Source of the DNA: Leptospira sanjuanensis
GTDB lineage: Bacteria > Spirochaetota > Leptospiria > Leptospirales > Leptospiraceae
DNA length: 64,000 nucleotides
Direction of reading: 5' to 3'
Assembly: GCF_022267375.1 (NCBI RefSeq)
Contig: NZ_JAIZBH010000001.1
Location: 3,858,001-3,922,000 of the forward strand
The translations under genes were made by a program, and so were the position numbers. Shown piece by piece: positions 40,092-52,097 of this stretch (positions are counted from its first letter, which is position 1; every line of letters starts with the position of its first letter). The notes under the pieces are model-generated. The model worked only from the letters and a program-made list of their open reading frames with translations, was not told where the DNA came from and ran no database searches.

Positions 40092-40366
40092 TTACGGGTA
40101 TCCTAAGGCTGATTTCTTTGTGTTTACTTCTAGTTTCGGAAACAATCTCTCGATAGTTTCTTATAAAACGCCCTATGTACAAAAATAGGAAAGAATCACG
40201 GAGCAAAAAACGTTTTTTTTAGCGATTCCTTAAAAACATGAATCGAATCGGAATGATTTCGTGTAATTTTCCGAATCGACATCGACTCGAATCGTTTGCG
40301 GAAATGAAAGAAAAGCGTACAAGAATAAATCGGTTCCGTTAAATTTCCGGCATTCTGACTTAAAAA

Positions 40367-40912
40367 TTAAACGGAAATATCGCCCGGTTCTAAAACGTGA
40401 ATGTCCGGAAGATTTCTGTATTTTCCGTCAAAATCCAAACCATAACCGACGACGAACTCATCCGGGATTCTCCAGCCTACATATTTCACCGGAAATTCTA
40501 AGATGTTTTTTCTTTCTTTCAAAAGAAGAGTTACTATTTCAAGACTTGCCGGATTACGCGTAAAGATATGACGTACGAGATATTGAAGCGTAAATCCCGT
40601 ATCTAAAATATCTTCCACGAGAATGACGTGACGATCGGAGATGTCGACGCTGATGTCTTTTAACAAATCGATTCTTCCCGTGGAAACGGTTCCGGAGTAC
40701 GACTTCGCTTGAATAAAATCAATCTCTAGAGAAAAAGGAATCGCTCTTGCCAAGTCCGTGAAAAAGAACACTCCGCCGTTCAAAACACAGATCAAAATCG
40801 GATTTAGTTTTTTATAATCTTTTTCGATTTCGGAAGCGAGCGCCTTGACTCGTTGCGAAATTTCTTCCTGAGAAAAACGCGTGCGCAGAATATCGGCTCC
40901 GGCTCGATTCAT
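40367..40912 (-). CDS. hpt: Hypoxanthine phosphoribosyltransferase
   Basis: 181-residue purine-salvage enzyme that makes IMP/GMP from hypoxanthine/guanine and PRPP. The PRPP site VILVEDILDTGFTL lies at about 96-109, the flexible loop KSYSGT near 70-75, and the base-contact VGYGLDFDGKYRNLP near the end. A longer frame exists upstream, but ATG 40912 forms ATGA with the sixA stop and gives the family length. The operon order is sixA-hpt. Confidence 0.94.
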   Translation of the reverse strand: MNRAGADILRTRFSQEEISQRVKALASEIEKDYKKLNPILICVLNGGVFFFTDLARAIPFSLEIDFIQAKSYSGTVSTGRIDLLKDISVDISDRHVILVEDILDTGFTLQYLVRHIFTRNPASLEIVTLLLKERKNILEFPVKYVGWRIPDEFVVGYGLDFDGKYRNLPDIHVLEPGDISV

Positions 40913-41418
40913 CCCGGTACCCAGAAGCGAATGATTTTTCCGGGAACCTTTCCCAATTCTTCCCATGAATCCGTTTCCACTTGTATACTTAGAAAGCCGG
41001 AGGTCGGGAACTTATAAAACACGGATTCGGAAAGCGATAAGTCTTCCGTCCCTCGAATGAGTCGATTTGCAATCTCTTCAATCCCTGGATTATGACCTAA
41101 CAAAACAACATTCTCCAATCGAGAGTCCAACTCTCTAAGTTTCTGGAGAATGTCTTCGCTATCGGATTCGTATAATTCTTCTGTTGCTATCATTTCGGAA
41201 GACAGCTTTCTATTCTTAGTTATACTCTTATAAGTGTCCAGAGTCCTTTTAGAATCTGAAACTAAAAATAGATCCGTTTTGAATTCTATCTTTTCCAAAT
41301 ACTTCCGAAGAGCGCGAGCGTTTTTCTTTCCTCGTTCGGAAAGAGGTCTTTCGTGATCGGACTTGAACTCGGTTTCCCAATCCGATTTAGCGTGTCTGAT
41401 TAAATGAATTTGTTTCAA
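40909..41418 (-). CDS. SixA-like phosphohistidine phosphatase
   Basis: Histidine phosphatase-superfamily protein of about 169 residues. The RHG-type motif LIRHAKSDWE is right at the N-terminus, HERPLSERGKKNA follows, and VVLLGHNPGIEEIA contains the second catalytic His. SixA removes phosphate from histidine in phosphotransferase proteins; the target here is unknown. The frame opens at TTG 41478, but that leaves no leader to the divergent gene and lacks a ribosome site. TTG 41418, with GCGAGAGA upstream, gives the usual short N-terminus before the motif, so I prefer it. It overlaps hpt by 4 bases. Confidence 0.85.
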   Translation of the reverse strand: MKQIHLIRHAKSDWETEFKSDHERPLSERGKKNARALRKYLEKIEFKTDLFLVSDSKRTLDTYKSITKNRKLSSEMIATEELYESDSEDILQKLRELDSRLENVVLLGHNPGIEEIANRLIRGTEDLSLSESVFYKFPTSGFLSIQVETDSWEELGKVPGKIIRFWVPG

Positions 41419-41501
41419 CGAACTTTGTCTCTCGCTTTCCCATTTTCCGGTCAACTTAATTTCATTGACAAGATCCAAAAGAAGACTGTAATTATGGGGC
41501 T

Positions 41502-42176
41502 ATGAAACATGTCTTTGCGTTAGCAGGTATTGCTTTGCTCGTTTTACTGCCGGCCGTGTTAGGTGCACAACTAGCTGGTCCTCCCGACGAGGAAAAAGCG
41601 AAGAAAGACGTTCAAATTTATTGGCTGAAAAAGAATGCGGGCGATAAAATTCAATCCATCGAGAGCAACGGTGAGCCGGTTCTTATCGAAAACGCAAAAC
41701 CGAATGTCGATATCTTATACAAATTTCCATTTTTAGTTACCGCAAAACGCAAAGATGGTAGCGTAACGCGTACCGAAGTTGGCGCGAATTACGTTTTTGT
41801 TCGCACAAAAGGCTGGCTGTTTTCCGAATTGGGTTTCGGTAAGAATATCGTATTATCCGATCCCGGCAGAGAATCTCCTGATAAAGAAGTCGCGCTGAAA
41901 TTGATCGAAGAAGGTCTGTTATCCGAGCGATGGAAAGGAAAAATAATCGAAAACCTAAAGATCGGAGATCCGATGGCGGGCAGCGATCTGGAAACGTATT
42001 GGTATCGTTATGCGGGTGAATACGAGGTTGCAGACTATAACACCCGTTATACGTGTACCGGAATGATCGTTCGTTTGTTTAAGGAAGAAGCTTCCGCAAA
42101 CGATTGGAAATTGGATTGGAAAGAAAAGGGAATTTGTAGACAAAGCGCTGGAAATTCAAACGAACCTTCTCCGTGA
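41502..42176 (+). CDS. Exported hypothetical protein
   Basis: 224-residue protein with a signal peptide (about 1-21, LLVLLPAVLGAQ). The mature part is mixed alpha/beta and charged, with no lipobox and no domain I recognise. Two cysteines near the C-terminus (RYTCTGM and KGICRQ) could form a disulfide. It is divergent from sixA and ends at a strong terminator (42235-42272). Probably periplasmic. Confidence 0.8.
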   Translation: MKHVFALAGIALLVLLPAVLGAQLAGPPDEEKAKKDVQIYWLKKNAGDKIQSIESNGEPVLIENAKPNVDILYKFPFLVTAKRKDGSVTRTEVGANYVFVRTKGWLFSELGFGKNIVLSDPGRESPDKEVALKLIEEGLLSERWKGKIIENLKIGDPMAGSDLETYWYRYAGEYEVADYNTRYTCTGMIVRLFKEEASANDWKLDWKEKGICRQSAGNSNEPSP

Positions 42177-42234
42177 AAATAGGAATCGGTTCGTTCTAAG
42201 AATATTTCTTGATTCGATTTTACGATCGATTTTC

Positions 42235-42272
42235 AAATCGGTTTCCGCAATTCACCGAAACCGATTTTTTTC
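42235..42272 (+). terminator. Intrinsic terminator after the exported protein gene
   Basis: AAATCGGTTTC (42235-42245) pairs perfectly with GAAACCGATTT (42257-42267), followed by further T residues. An 11-base loop. Confidence 0.88.
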
Positions 42273-42320
42273 GAATTCTTATCAGAGCGCGTTTTACGGA
42301 TCCTTCACGATCAAATTCTT

Positions 42321-42905
42321 TTAAGGATTTTTTGTGGAAGGTCCGGACTTTCTGAAATTCTGATTCTCTCTAAGCTTATCCAAGCTTTCCTTTTTCAATC
42401 GATCAACAAAACGAATCGAACCGACTTTTCCCAATCGAAGTTCTTTCAACGTATTCTGAATCGAAGATCCGATTCGTTCATGAGTAGAATACTGTTTTAG
42501 AAAATTCTCCGTTTGAGCCTTATCCAAAAAATAATACGTTTTACCGTAAGAGAACACGGCCGAATTTCGAATCGAAGGATGTGCGTTTTCGTTCGAAATC
42601 GTCGATTCCAAATGATTCTTTGCGGAATTTCCTCCGAAATCGGCGATCAGTTCGTTGATCTGAGAAATCGCATATACTCGCAGGTCCGGATCTTTTGAAA
42701 TTGCGATCAAGTATTCCTGAGGATTCGGATTGATCGCGAAGATTTCGCGAATCAAAGTTTCTTTGTCGATATGTCCGGTTTGTGTGGCGATCTCTTTGAT
42801 CTTATTGTATTGAGTTTGATCCAAGGTTTGCGCTTGAACCGCCGAAGAAATCCATAGTAGTAAGAACGTGATTGAAAAAATAACGCCGTTGGTTTTGAGT
42901 TTCAT
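42321..42905 (-). CDS. Exported HEAT-like helical protein
   Basis: About 194 residues, signal peptide ending AVQAQ near residue 23. The mature protein is alpha-helical, with segments such as LRVYAISQINELIADFGG and IRNSAVFSYGKTYY that resemble HEAT/armadillo repeats. It follows the metalloprotease gene by at most 25 bases. ATG 42926 is possible; ATG 42905 gives a cleaner signal peptide (MKLKTNGVIF...) and has GGATCGG upstream. Function unknown; a partner of the protease is possible. Confidence 0.78.
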   Translation of the reverse strand: MKLKTNGVIFSITFLLLWISSAVQAQTLDQTQYNKIKEIATQTGHIDKETLIREIFAINPNPQEYLIAISKDPDLRVYAISQINELIADFGGNSAKNHLESTISNENAHPSIRNSAVFSYGKTYYFLDKAQTENFLKQYSTHERIGSSIQNTLKELRLGKVGSIRFVDRLKKESLDKLRENQNFRKSGPSTKNP

Positions 42906-42930
42906 AAGCCGATCCGTTAATTCCATTTTC

Positions 42931-44367
42931 TTAATATACCAGTGGATGAGAACGAAGTACCCATCCTTGTTCCCCGGTTAACTGAGTTTGATTGATCGCC
43001 GGATTTCCGGCCCAAAACATAAGATTGAGTCCGCCGCTGTTGAAAAATCCGTCCCCTAAACATTCTCCCAAGCCTACGAGATTATTCCCGTTTTGATCCC
43101 TGCATTCCGGGGTTTCTGGTAAAGGGTCCAAAGTGTATCGTCCTTTCACCACGTCCTTTTCCACCGGATGATAAAGACCTAAGAAGTGCGCACCTTCGTG
43201 TGCGATCGTTTTTGCGAGAAAAACTTGATCGGCCGAACAAGTTAAATCGGAGCCGACCGCTCCGCAGCCGGAAGCGGTTCTGTGATTTTCGATAAACACG
43301 ACCATTCCCGATTTCGGAGTTCCGGCCACCGGAATCCCGGGAATACCGGAAGAAATTCCTAAGATGCCTGCAGGAGCGCTGCTGGAAACGGTATAATCTC
43401 GGGTGATATAGATGTTTAAAGAATTCGCGTCTTGAACGCCGGAAGGATTGGTTCTATAAAGAGATCCCAATGAATTAGCGACGTCTCCATAATCGTCCGT
43501 GATATTCGCAATCGTAAGATACGACGCACCCGCAGCGGCAACGGACGCAGTCACGCTTACGTCGATTTTAACGGTATTCTGTGCGTAAATATCTTTTACG
43601 GTTTGAATCATCGTCGTCATAGCGGCCGTAGTCGGGGTTGTAACCGCTCCGGGAATAAAAATCAGATTGATGTTCAACTTCTTACGAGATTGCCAAATCT
43701 TACTCAAACCGGAAGCCGCGCTTCCGAAAAGTCCGTTCGGCTCGGCGCGAAATTTATATTCTTCACAGGTTTGAACCGTATTGTTCGTGACTCTTCGAGT
43801 TGTGATCGACGGACTCGGAATGCTCGGTAAAATAAAATCGGTTCCTAAGAGATTGGTAGTAAAGTTATTGTACCCCGAACTGGGAGCGTAATATCCAGGC
43901 GTCGCGCCGATCGGAAATGCGGTCGTTGCGGACCGATATCCGGCGGATTCGCTTTTCCCGTTGTCTTGGATTAAATTACCGGTTGCCGTTTCCCAAAGAG
44001 GATAGATAAAACGATTCGGATTGGACGAGAACGCGTGGTTTTGTTCCGTATAAACGATTCCCATCGGATTATTTTTTCCGATGCCGGGAAATTTAACCGT
44101 ACCAACCAGATAGGCCGTTCCTCCGTCCGCATAAGCGCCGCTTTCCGTTAATAAGACTTGGCTCAAGGTAGAAGTGGAAACGCTGAAGTTCGGTGCGCTT
44201 CCGCTCGTGCGGACGTTTTCCGCGGGATCGCAATAATAAAGAGCTTCGTTGATCGCATAAAGACCTAAAAGAAGTTGTAAGTTTTTGGCGGTATCGTCGT
44301 CTTTTGCGGGACAACCCCACATCAAAGAACAGAGAATCGAAACTATAACTAAAGATCTTCCCAACAT
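42931..44367 (-). CDS. Lipoprotein zinc metalloprotease (metzincin-like)
   Basis: 478 residues. A lipoprotein signal ends LMWGC (Cys19), followed by the acidic AKDDD. The metzincin zinc site HEGAHFLGLYH (HExxHxxGxxH) lies near residue 391, and a Met-turn candidate, LNLMFWAG, follows near 452. The catalytic region is preceded by a long beta-rich region. Leptospires use secreted metalloproteases (thermolysin- and pappalysin-like) against host matrix and complement; this one fits the M43/M12-like side by motif. Surface location is inferred. It is the first gene of a pair with the HEAT-like protein. Confidence 0.88.
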   Translation of the reverse strand: MLGRSLVIVSILCSLMWGCPAKDDDTAKNLQLLLGLYAINEALYYCDPAENVRTSGSAPNFSVSTSTLSQVLLTESGAYADGGTAYLVGTVKFPGIGKNNPMGIVYTEQNHAFSSNPNRFIYPLWETATGNLIQDNGKSESAGYRSATTAFPIGATPGYYAPSSGYNNFTTNLLGTDFILPSIPSPSITTRRVTNNTVQTCEEYKFRAEPNGLFGSAASGLSKIWQSRKKLNINLIFIPGAVTTPTTAAMTTMIQTVKDIYAQNTVKIDVSVTASVAAAGASYLTIANITDDYGDVANSLGSLYRTNPSGVQDANSLNIYITRDYTVSSSAPAGILGISSGIPGIPVAGTPKSGMVVFIENHRTASGCGAVGSDLTCSADQVFLAKTIAHEGAHFLGLYHPVEKDVVKGRYTLDPLPETPECRDQNGNNLVGLGECLGDGFFNSGGLNLMFWAGNPAINQTQLTGEQGWVLRSHPLVY

Positions 44368-44476
44368 ATTCCTTCTTTCCTACGGTCTTTTAGAAAGCCC
44401 TAATATTCTAAAACAATCAATTCGTTTATCGTTCTTTATTTCAATCAAAAGGAAAGAATTCGGGAACGATCACAAA

Positions 44477-45595
44477 CTATTTCGAATCGAAACGGAGTTC
44501 TTTTTCCTTTCCTACCAAATCCGACACCGATTTTAGATCCTGTTTTTTTAGGAACTGATCCAAAAATTCGAGAATTCTCAAAGGTAAAAAGGGCCCTTGA
44601 TAAATATAACCGGTATAAATCTGAATTAGGTCAGCGCCCGCGAGAATTTTTTCAAGCGCCGCTTTTCCCGAGTCGATACCGCCGACTCCGATGATCGGAA
44701 TTCTTCCTTTTAAAATTTGATAAGCGACTCGAACGAATTCAGTTGATCGCTTTTTTAGAGGAAGGCCGGAAAGCCCGCCTTCCTTTTCCACATTCGGATA
44801 TCGCTTCAGGGAAGATTTATCGATCGTAGTGTTCGTCAAAATCACGCCGTTCAATTTCAAACTCAAAGAGGTTTCGAGCAACGCTTCCAAATCCTTCGTT
44901 TCCATATCGGGCGCGAATTTCACGAACAACGGAATTTTAAAATTCTCACCGAGTCCGTTTCGAATCCCTTGAATCAATGAAACGAAATTCTCCTGTTTTT
45001 GAAAATTGCGTAAACCCGGAGTATTGGGAGAACTGATATTGATAACCGCATAATCGCCGTAAGGCGAAAGCTTCTTCAGAGTATAAACGTAATCTTCGAT
45101 CGCTTTTTCTTCGGGAACGATTTTCGTCTTTCCTGCGTTTATGCCGCGAATCTTTCTTTTTTTCTGGGAAGAAATCGTTTTCTCCGCCAAGTCCGCGCCG
45201 GGATTGTTAAATCCCATTCGATTGATGAGAGCTTGATCTTCCGGATAACGGAACACTCTGGGTTTCGGATTTCCGGGTTGGCCTTGGCCGGTGATCGTTC
45301 CGATTTCGACGTGACCGAAACCCATGCGAGAAAGAAACGGATACAGTTCTCCCGTTTTATCAAAACCCGCACCCATTCCCAACGGATTTTCAAACTCGAT
45401 TCCAGCAACCTTCGTTTTTAAACGATCGCTTTTATACGAAGTCGTCAATTCGATCATAGGTAAAATGCCGGGAAGCTTATTGCTGATCCCGAGAAGCGTC
45501 TTTGCAAGATCGTGTGCGGTCTCGGGATCCAAAGAATGAAAGAACGGTTTCAGAAACGTCGAATAGGCGGCTTGTCGAAGAAAAGAAGAAAGCAT
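44477..45595 (-). CDS. pyrD: Dihydroorotate dehydrogenase (quinone), class 2
   Basis: 372-residue FMN enzyme of pyrimidine synthesis that passes electrons from dihydroorotate to membrane quinone. Class 2 features are the N-terminal extension (FLKPFFHSLDPETAHDLA) and Ser as base in NISSPNTPGLR. GMGAGFDKTGE and IIGVGGIDSGKAALEKI bind FMN. Full length. Downstream of the ABC-2 genes on the same strand, 26 bases away, so possibly co-transcribed. Confidence 0.95.
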   Translation of the reverse strand: MLSSFLRQAAYSTFLKPFFHSLDPETAHDLAKTLLGISNKLPGILPMIELTTSYKSDRLKTKVAGIEFENPLGMGAGFDKTGELYPFLSRMGFGHVEIGTITGQGQPGNPKPRVFRYPEDQALINRMGFNNPGADLAEKTISSQKKRKIRGINAGKTKIVPEEKAIEDYVYTLKKLSPYGDYAVINISSPNTPGLRNFQKQENFVSLIQGIRNGLGENFKIPLFVKFAPDMETKDLEALLETSLSLKLNGVILTNTTIDKSSLKRYPNVEKEGGLSGLPLKKRSTEFVRVAYQILKGRIPIIGVGGIDSGKAALEKILAGADLIQIYTGYIYQGPFLPLRILEFLDQFLKKQDLKSVSDLVGKEKELRFDSK

Positions 45596-45621
45596 CTCTG
45601 AAACTTTTTAATCCGCATTGG

Positions 45622-46739
45622 TCAAGACCAGCGAAAAATTCTAATTCCCGCAAAAAGAAAAATCACTCCATATACGAATAGCGAAAGCGCGGCCGGCAAG
45701 ACGAAAGCGAATCCCGCTCCTTCGATAAAAACCGCACGCAACGAATCGGCCATCAACGTTAAAGGAAGATTTCTGATAAACGGCAAAACCGCTTCCGGAA
45801 AATTCTGATAGGAGAAGAAGATTCCGGAAAGAACCATCATCGGAAACGTCACAGCGTTCACGAGACCGTTTCCTACTTGAGAACCGGCGGCTCTCGATCC
45901 GACAAACATTCCGATACAAGCGAATGCAAAGTTACCCGAAAGATACACCAAAAGCGCGGCACCGATCGATCCTTCCAACGCATTTTCGAACGTGGAAAGC
46001 GTGAAGCCGAGCAAAATCGCGGATTCGACCGCAGTCACGATCAAACGCGTAAAAAAGAAAGAGAGAAGAAAATACAACTTGTTCATCGGTGTTGCGGACA
46101 TTCTTCTCAAAAGCTTTTTCATCCGCATCTCGATCAAATTCCAGCCGACTCCCCAAAGACAAGAGTTCATCACGCCCATCGCGATCATACCGGGAACTAA
46201 GTAATCGATGTATCGCGTACCCTTGGATTCCAATCGTTCTATCTTGGAGATGAAACCGGTTTCGTTCGATCGAATCTTGGAAAACAAAAGAAGATAATCC
46301 CTCTGTCCGTTCGGATTTTCTCCGTCAAAGGAAAAATGAACCGTTCCATCCTGAGTTCGTTCGACGATTACGTTCAACTTTCCTCGTTTGAGATCGCGGA
46401 TCGCGTCTTCTTTGGAAAGAATCACGAATTTCAAAGAAGGGAGTGAGCCCGGATTGGAAACGGAAGAATTTTTCTCTTGATTTCGAGTCGGCTCTGAAAC
46501 CGCTCCGGAAAAACCGTTTTGCGGGTTTTGAACGTCGTTTGCACTCAGCATTTTTTTAAGTTCTTCTAGTTGATAAGAATTTTCTAATACTGCGATTTTA
46601 ACTTCTTCCGAGCCCTGTCCCGCGAAAGCGACTCCTAAAACTCCGGCCATTGCGATCGGAAATAAAAACGCCCAAAATAAAATTCCGGGTTCTCTGAAGA
46701 ATTCCTTCAGCTGAATGCCGACCAATTGAAATATCTGTT

Positions 46740-46743
<4 letters not shown>
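45622..46743 (-). CDS. ABC-2 type transporter permease
   Basis: 373-residue permease of an ABC exporter. One N-terminal helix (about 22-41), a large extracytoplasmic domain (about 45-190, with a Ser/Asn-rich stretch), then five helices to the end. The conserved ABC-2 segment MVLSGIFFSYQNFPE lies near 300. Its start overlaps the ATPase stop by 4 bases. Substrate unknown; drug, lipid or polysaccharide export are the usual options. Confidence 0.9.
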
Positions 46744-47696
<953 letters not shown>

Positions 47697-47763
47697 GAGA
47701 TGTCCTTTTCATACTACATTCTAAATTTTGAATTCGTTTGTGCGAACTTATGATTACGATTCC

Positions 47764-48495
47764 TTATGCGTTTTTAATCATTCTATAAATCAAAGAAGGA
47801 AAAAGTCGGAGTGCGACTCCTAAATACTTTACGACGCCGATTCCGATATACGTTCGATTCTTTTCAAGTGCGGCGATAAACTCGTCCGCAAGGGCGGAAG
47901 TGGTCAGTTTATTTTTTCCCCTGCCCGCTGTCATCGGAGTATCCACCTGTGGCGGAAGCATTTCGATCACTTTGATATTGGTTCCTTCGAGTTGGTAACG
48001 GAGCGCTTCGGTGAACATATGTAAGCCGGCCTTGGTTCCGCAATAAAGCGGTGCCGATCGTTTCGGAACGAGCGCCAGCCCCGATGTTACGTTTACGATC
48101 GCCGATTCGGAATGCGTTTTTAAAACCGGAATTAAAACCGAAATCAATCGGACCGGAATCGTTAGATTCGTATCGATTTCTTTTTGGATAAACTCCGTTT
48201 GATCCGGATCTTTGGAAAAATCCGGATTGTATTGAATGCCCGCGTTGTTGATCAAAATATTAAGCGAAGAATATTTTTTACGGATCGTCGATACGAGTTT
48301 TTCGAAGTCCGACGGTTTGGTGAGATCGCATCGAATCGTTTCGATCCCGGGAACGGAGGATAACTTAGAAAGGGAATCCTTGTTTCTTCCCAAAGCAAGA
48401 ACCGTATTTCCCAAACCCGCAAATCGTTTTGCAAGTTCCAAACCGATTCCGGAAGTCGCGCCGGTGATTAAAATCGTATTTCCAGAAAGTTTCAT
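47764..48495 (-). CDS. Short-chain dehydrogenase/reductase (DltE-like)
   Basis: About 243 residues. NAD(P)-binding TGATSGIG near 11-18, NNAGIQ near 86, the catalytic Ser in NVTSGLAL and YCGTKAG with Tyr and Lys. The C-terminal MLPPQVDTPMTAGRGKNKL matches DltE/YvaG-type members. Substrate unknown. The frame opens at TTG 48528, but ATG 48495 gives the family N-terminus and has GCGGATC ahead. Confidence 0.88.
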   Translation of the reverse strand: MKLSGNTILITGATSGIGLELAKRFAGLGNTVLALGRNKDSLSKLSSVPGIETIRCDLTKPSDFEKLVSTIRKKYSSLNILINNAGIQYNPDFSKDPDQTEFIQKEIDTNLTIPVRLISVLIPVLKTHSESAIVNVTSGLALVPKRSAPLYCGTKAGLHMFTEALRYQLEGTNIKVIEMLPPQVDTPMTAGRGKNKLTTSALADEFIAALEKNRTYIGIGVVKYLGVALRLFPSLIYRMIKNA

Positions 48496-48556
48496 GATCC
48501 GCTTATCTTTGTTTCGCAAACGGATCAAGCAAGCAATTCGCGGTTTTTAAACGGAA

Positions 48557-49447
48557 TTAGCTCTTACCGTAATAACGCAGAATTTGTCGAAGTGAGGAAA
48601 GGTAAGAAGGACCGAAAAGATTGATATGAACTAAGATCGGATACATCTGCCAAAAAGGAATTCGATCCTTTAAATGATCCGGGTCGTCGATCCCGCACGA
48701 AGAAAGAATCTGCTGCATCTCCTCCAAGTTCAAAGAACTTCCGAAAAGATTCAACATCGCAAGATCCTGTTCGGGATGAGAGAATGCGATCGAAGGATCG
48801 ATCAAATACGAATGTCCGTTTTTGCCCGTCAGAATATTTCCGGACCAAAGGTCTCCGTGAATCAAACGGGGTTTTGCCTGATTGAGATTCCATTCTTCCG
48901 TAAACTTTTCGAATACGTCCCTTACGTTTTCAAAATCCTTCGTCGTAATCAGTTTTCGGGAAGAAGCCAACTCGAGCTGCGTTGTTAAGCGACTTTCCCA
49001 AAAGAATTCGGAAAAGGTCGGGTGCCATCGATTCTTTTGCGGAAGGGTTCCTATAAAATTATTCCGTTTCCATCCCCAGGAATTCGAATCCTTGCGGTAG
49101 AGAAGTTTTAGACTTCGGATTAAATCCTCGCGGGTTCCCGAGGCAGAACCCGATTCGACGAAATCCATAACCAACAACCAGGCATTCCCCGCTTGTACGA
49201 TTCCATAACATTCGGGAACTCTTACGCCGATTCTATAAAGTTGTTCCAGGGATTCTTTTTCGGTTTCCGCCATATCGCGGTTTTTGATGACCTTAACCGC
49301 AAAGGAGTGATTCGGAACGGTAGCGAGATAGATTTCATTGAGGCTGGAGGAATGAAAGGTCACTCTCGGTTTTTGACCGGAATTTAAAATTCCGAGCCTT
49401 TCCAAGCCTTCGCAGATCGCTTCTTCTAAACCCGCTTTGATAACCAC
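48557..49447 (-). CDS. Fructosamine kinase family protein
   Basis: 296-residue kinase-fold protein. LIHGDLWSGNI holds the catalytic Asp and Asn, YLIDPSIAFSHPEQDLA the metal Asp, and the N-lobe FAVKVIK the ATP lysine. Bacterial relatives phosphorylate ribulosamines or fructosamines in protein deglycation. GTG start at 49447 with GGAGGAAG seven bases upstream. It may share a transcript with the SDR gene, 61 bases away. Confidence 0.9.
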   Translation of the reverse strand: MVIKAGLEEAICEGLERLGILNSGQKPRVTFHSSSLNEIYLATVPNHSFAVKVIKNRDMAETEKESLEQLYRIGVRVPECYGIVQAGNAWLLVMDFVESGSASGTREDLIRSLKLLYRKDSNSWGWKRNNFIGTLPQKNRWHPTFSEFFWESRLTTQLELASSRKLITTKDFENVRDVFEKFTEEWNLNQAKPRLIHGDLWSGNILTGKNGHSYLIDPSIAFSHPEQDLAMLNLFGSSLNLEEMQQILSSCGIDDPDHLKDRIPFWQMYPILVHINLFGPSYLSSLRQILRYYGKS

Positions 49448-49558
49448 AATTTCGCTTCCTCCCGGATGACTCCGGTCCTTTTCATCTGATTAGAAAATCG
49501 GTCTGAAAGGTTCCCGGATTGATTGAAATTTACAAAATGGTTTTATAATCCGTAAGAC

Positions 49559-50488
49559 GTGAGCATCTTCAGAATTCTTACCGTACTATCCTTGTTTGTC
49601 GGAAACGCACTTTGGGCACAGGAAACATCGAATCATTGGAATTACGTTTTGTTTACAACGATAGAAACGCGTTCATCCTCTTACTGGACGGAGATTCTCT
49701 CCAAATCACATACCATTAGTTATACAGGGAATACCATATTATCAGATGGGACGTTGAAAGCGGCGAGGCTGCCGCAAGATTTCGTATCCTTATCGAAGAA
49801 TTATAAAATTCGACTGATTCCTCTGATCACGGCCGTTTCTAAAAACGGTTCGAGCTTTCTTAAATCGAATGCGACGATAGAAGTTGCGATTCGGAATATC
49901 ATCGATGTCTTACATTCAAATCCGCATTTGGCGGGAATTCATTTGGACATAGAATCCATTCCTAAATCGGAAATCGCTTCGTATAAACAGTTCCTGAGAA
50001 TCTTAAAAAAACGTTTCCCCAAGGATCGGGTAATCACAATCGCTGTTTTTCCGCAGATCGACTTTCCAAATCCAAACTATGCGATTCATTCCGATCTCTT
50101 TCAAGAAAAAGCGATCGATGAATTTGTACTAATGAGTTACGATTACCATTCTCCGCAAACGTCACCTGGTCCGGTGACTTCCTTATCTCTTACGAAAAAG
50201 AATCTGGAATTTTTATCCGAACGAATAGACCCTTCTAAACTCTGGTTAGGGCTTCCTCTATACGGTTATTTTTGGAATCGAAACGGTAAGGTAAGAATTC
50301 TCACACAAAAGGATTTACAAAACGGAAACAACGATCTCGAAATCGAAAAGCACGAAGACGGTTTTTTGATTTTAAAGAATTCGTCCGGAACCGGCGCCAT
50401 CACCGATTTAAAAACATTAGAAAAATATAAAGAACTGGTTCGATCGTTTCGACTCAAAGGGACCGCGTTCTGGAGAATCGGTTTTTAA
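49559..50488 (+). CDS. Exported GH18-like glycoside hydrolase
   Basis: 309 residues with a signal peptide of about 20 residues (VGNALWAQ). A TIM-barrel of the GH18/YaaH type: GIHLDIESIPKSE near 120-132 keeps the terminal Glu of DxxDxDxE, though the first Asp is lost (GIHLDIE), and VLMSYDYHSPQ and WLGLPLYGYFW follow. It may cleave peptidoglycan or other amino-sugar polymers; the partial motif leaves activity open. GTG start; the ribosome site is poor. Confidence 0.82.
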   Translation: MSIFRILTVLSLFVGNALWAQETSNHWNYVLFTTIETRSSSYWTEILSKSHTISYTGNTILSDGTLKAARLPQDFVSLSKNYKIRLIPLITAVSKNGSSFLKSNATIEVAIRNIIDVLHSNPHLAGIHLDIESIPKSEIASYKQFLRILKKRFPKDRVITIAVFPQIDFPNPNYAIHSDLFQEKAIDEFVLMSYDYHSPQTSPGPVTSLSLTKKNLEFLSERIDPSKLWLGLPLYGYFWNRNGKVRILTQKDLQNGNNDLEIEKHEDGFLILKNSSGTGAITDLKTLEKYKELVRSFRLKGTAFWRIGF

Positions 50489-50681
50489 GTTTGGAATAGA
50501 GTCGGCAGGCTCTTCAACCTCGAATTCATCTCGTAGTTTTCTTCCGACTTTCTGTGCTTTCCGAAAACTTCGGGCTCATTTTTAATTTCCGGTTTCTTTC
50601 AAATGGATTTACGATTTCCATTCTATTCTTACAATGGAAATCGGGATTCTTTTGAAAGGAATCATTTAAAGAGGTTTTTTC

Positions 50682-52089
<1,408 letters not shown>

Positions 52090-52097
<8 letters not shown>

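Noticed and set aside
41419..41478. Longer N-terminus for the SixA-like protein from TTG 41478.
   Set aside because: No ribosome site, and it would leave only 23 bases to the divergent gene; the family motif normally begins at the N-terminus.
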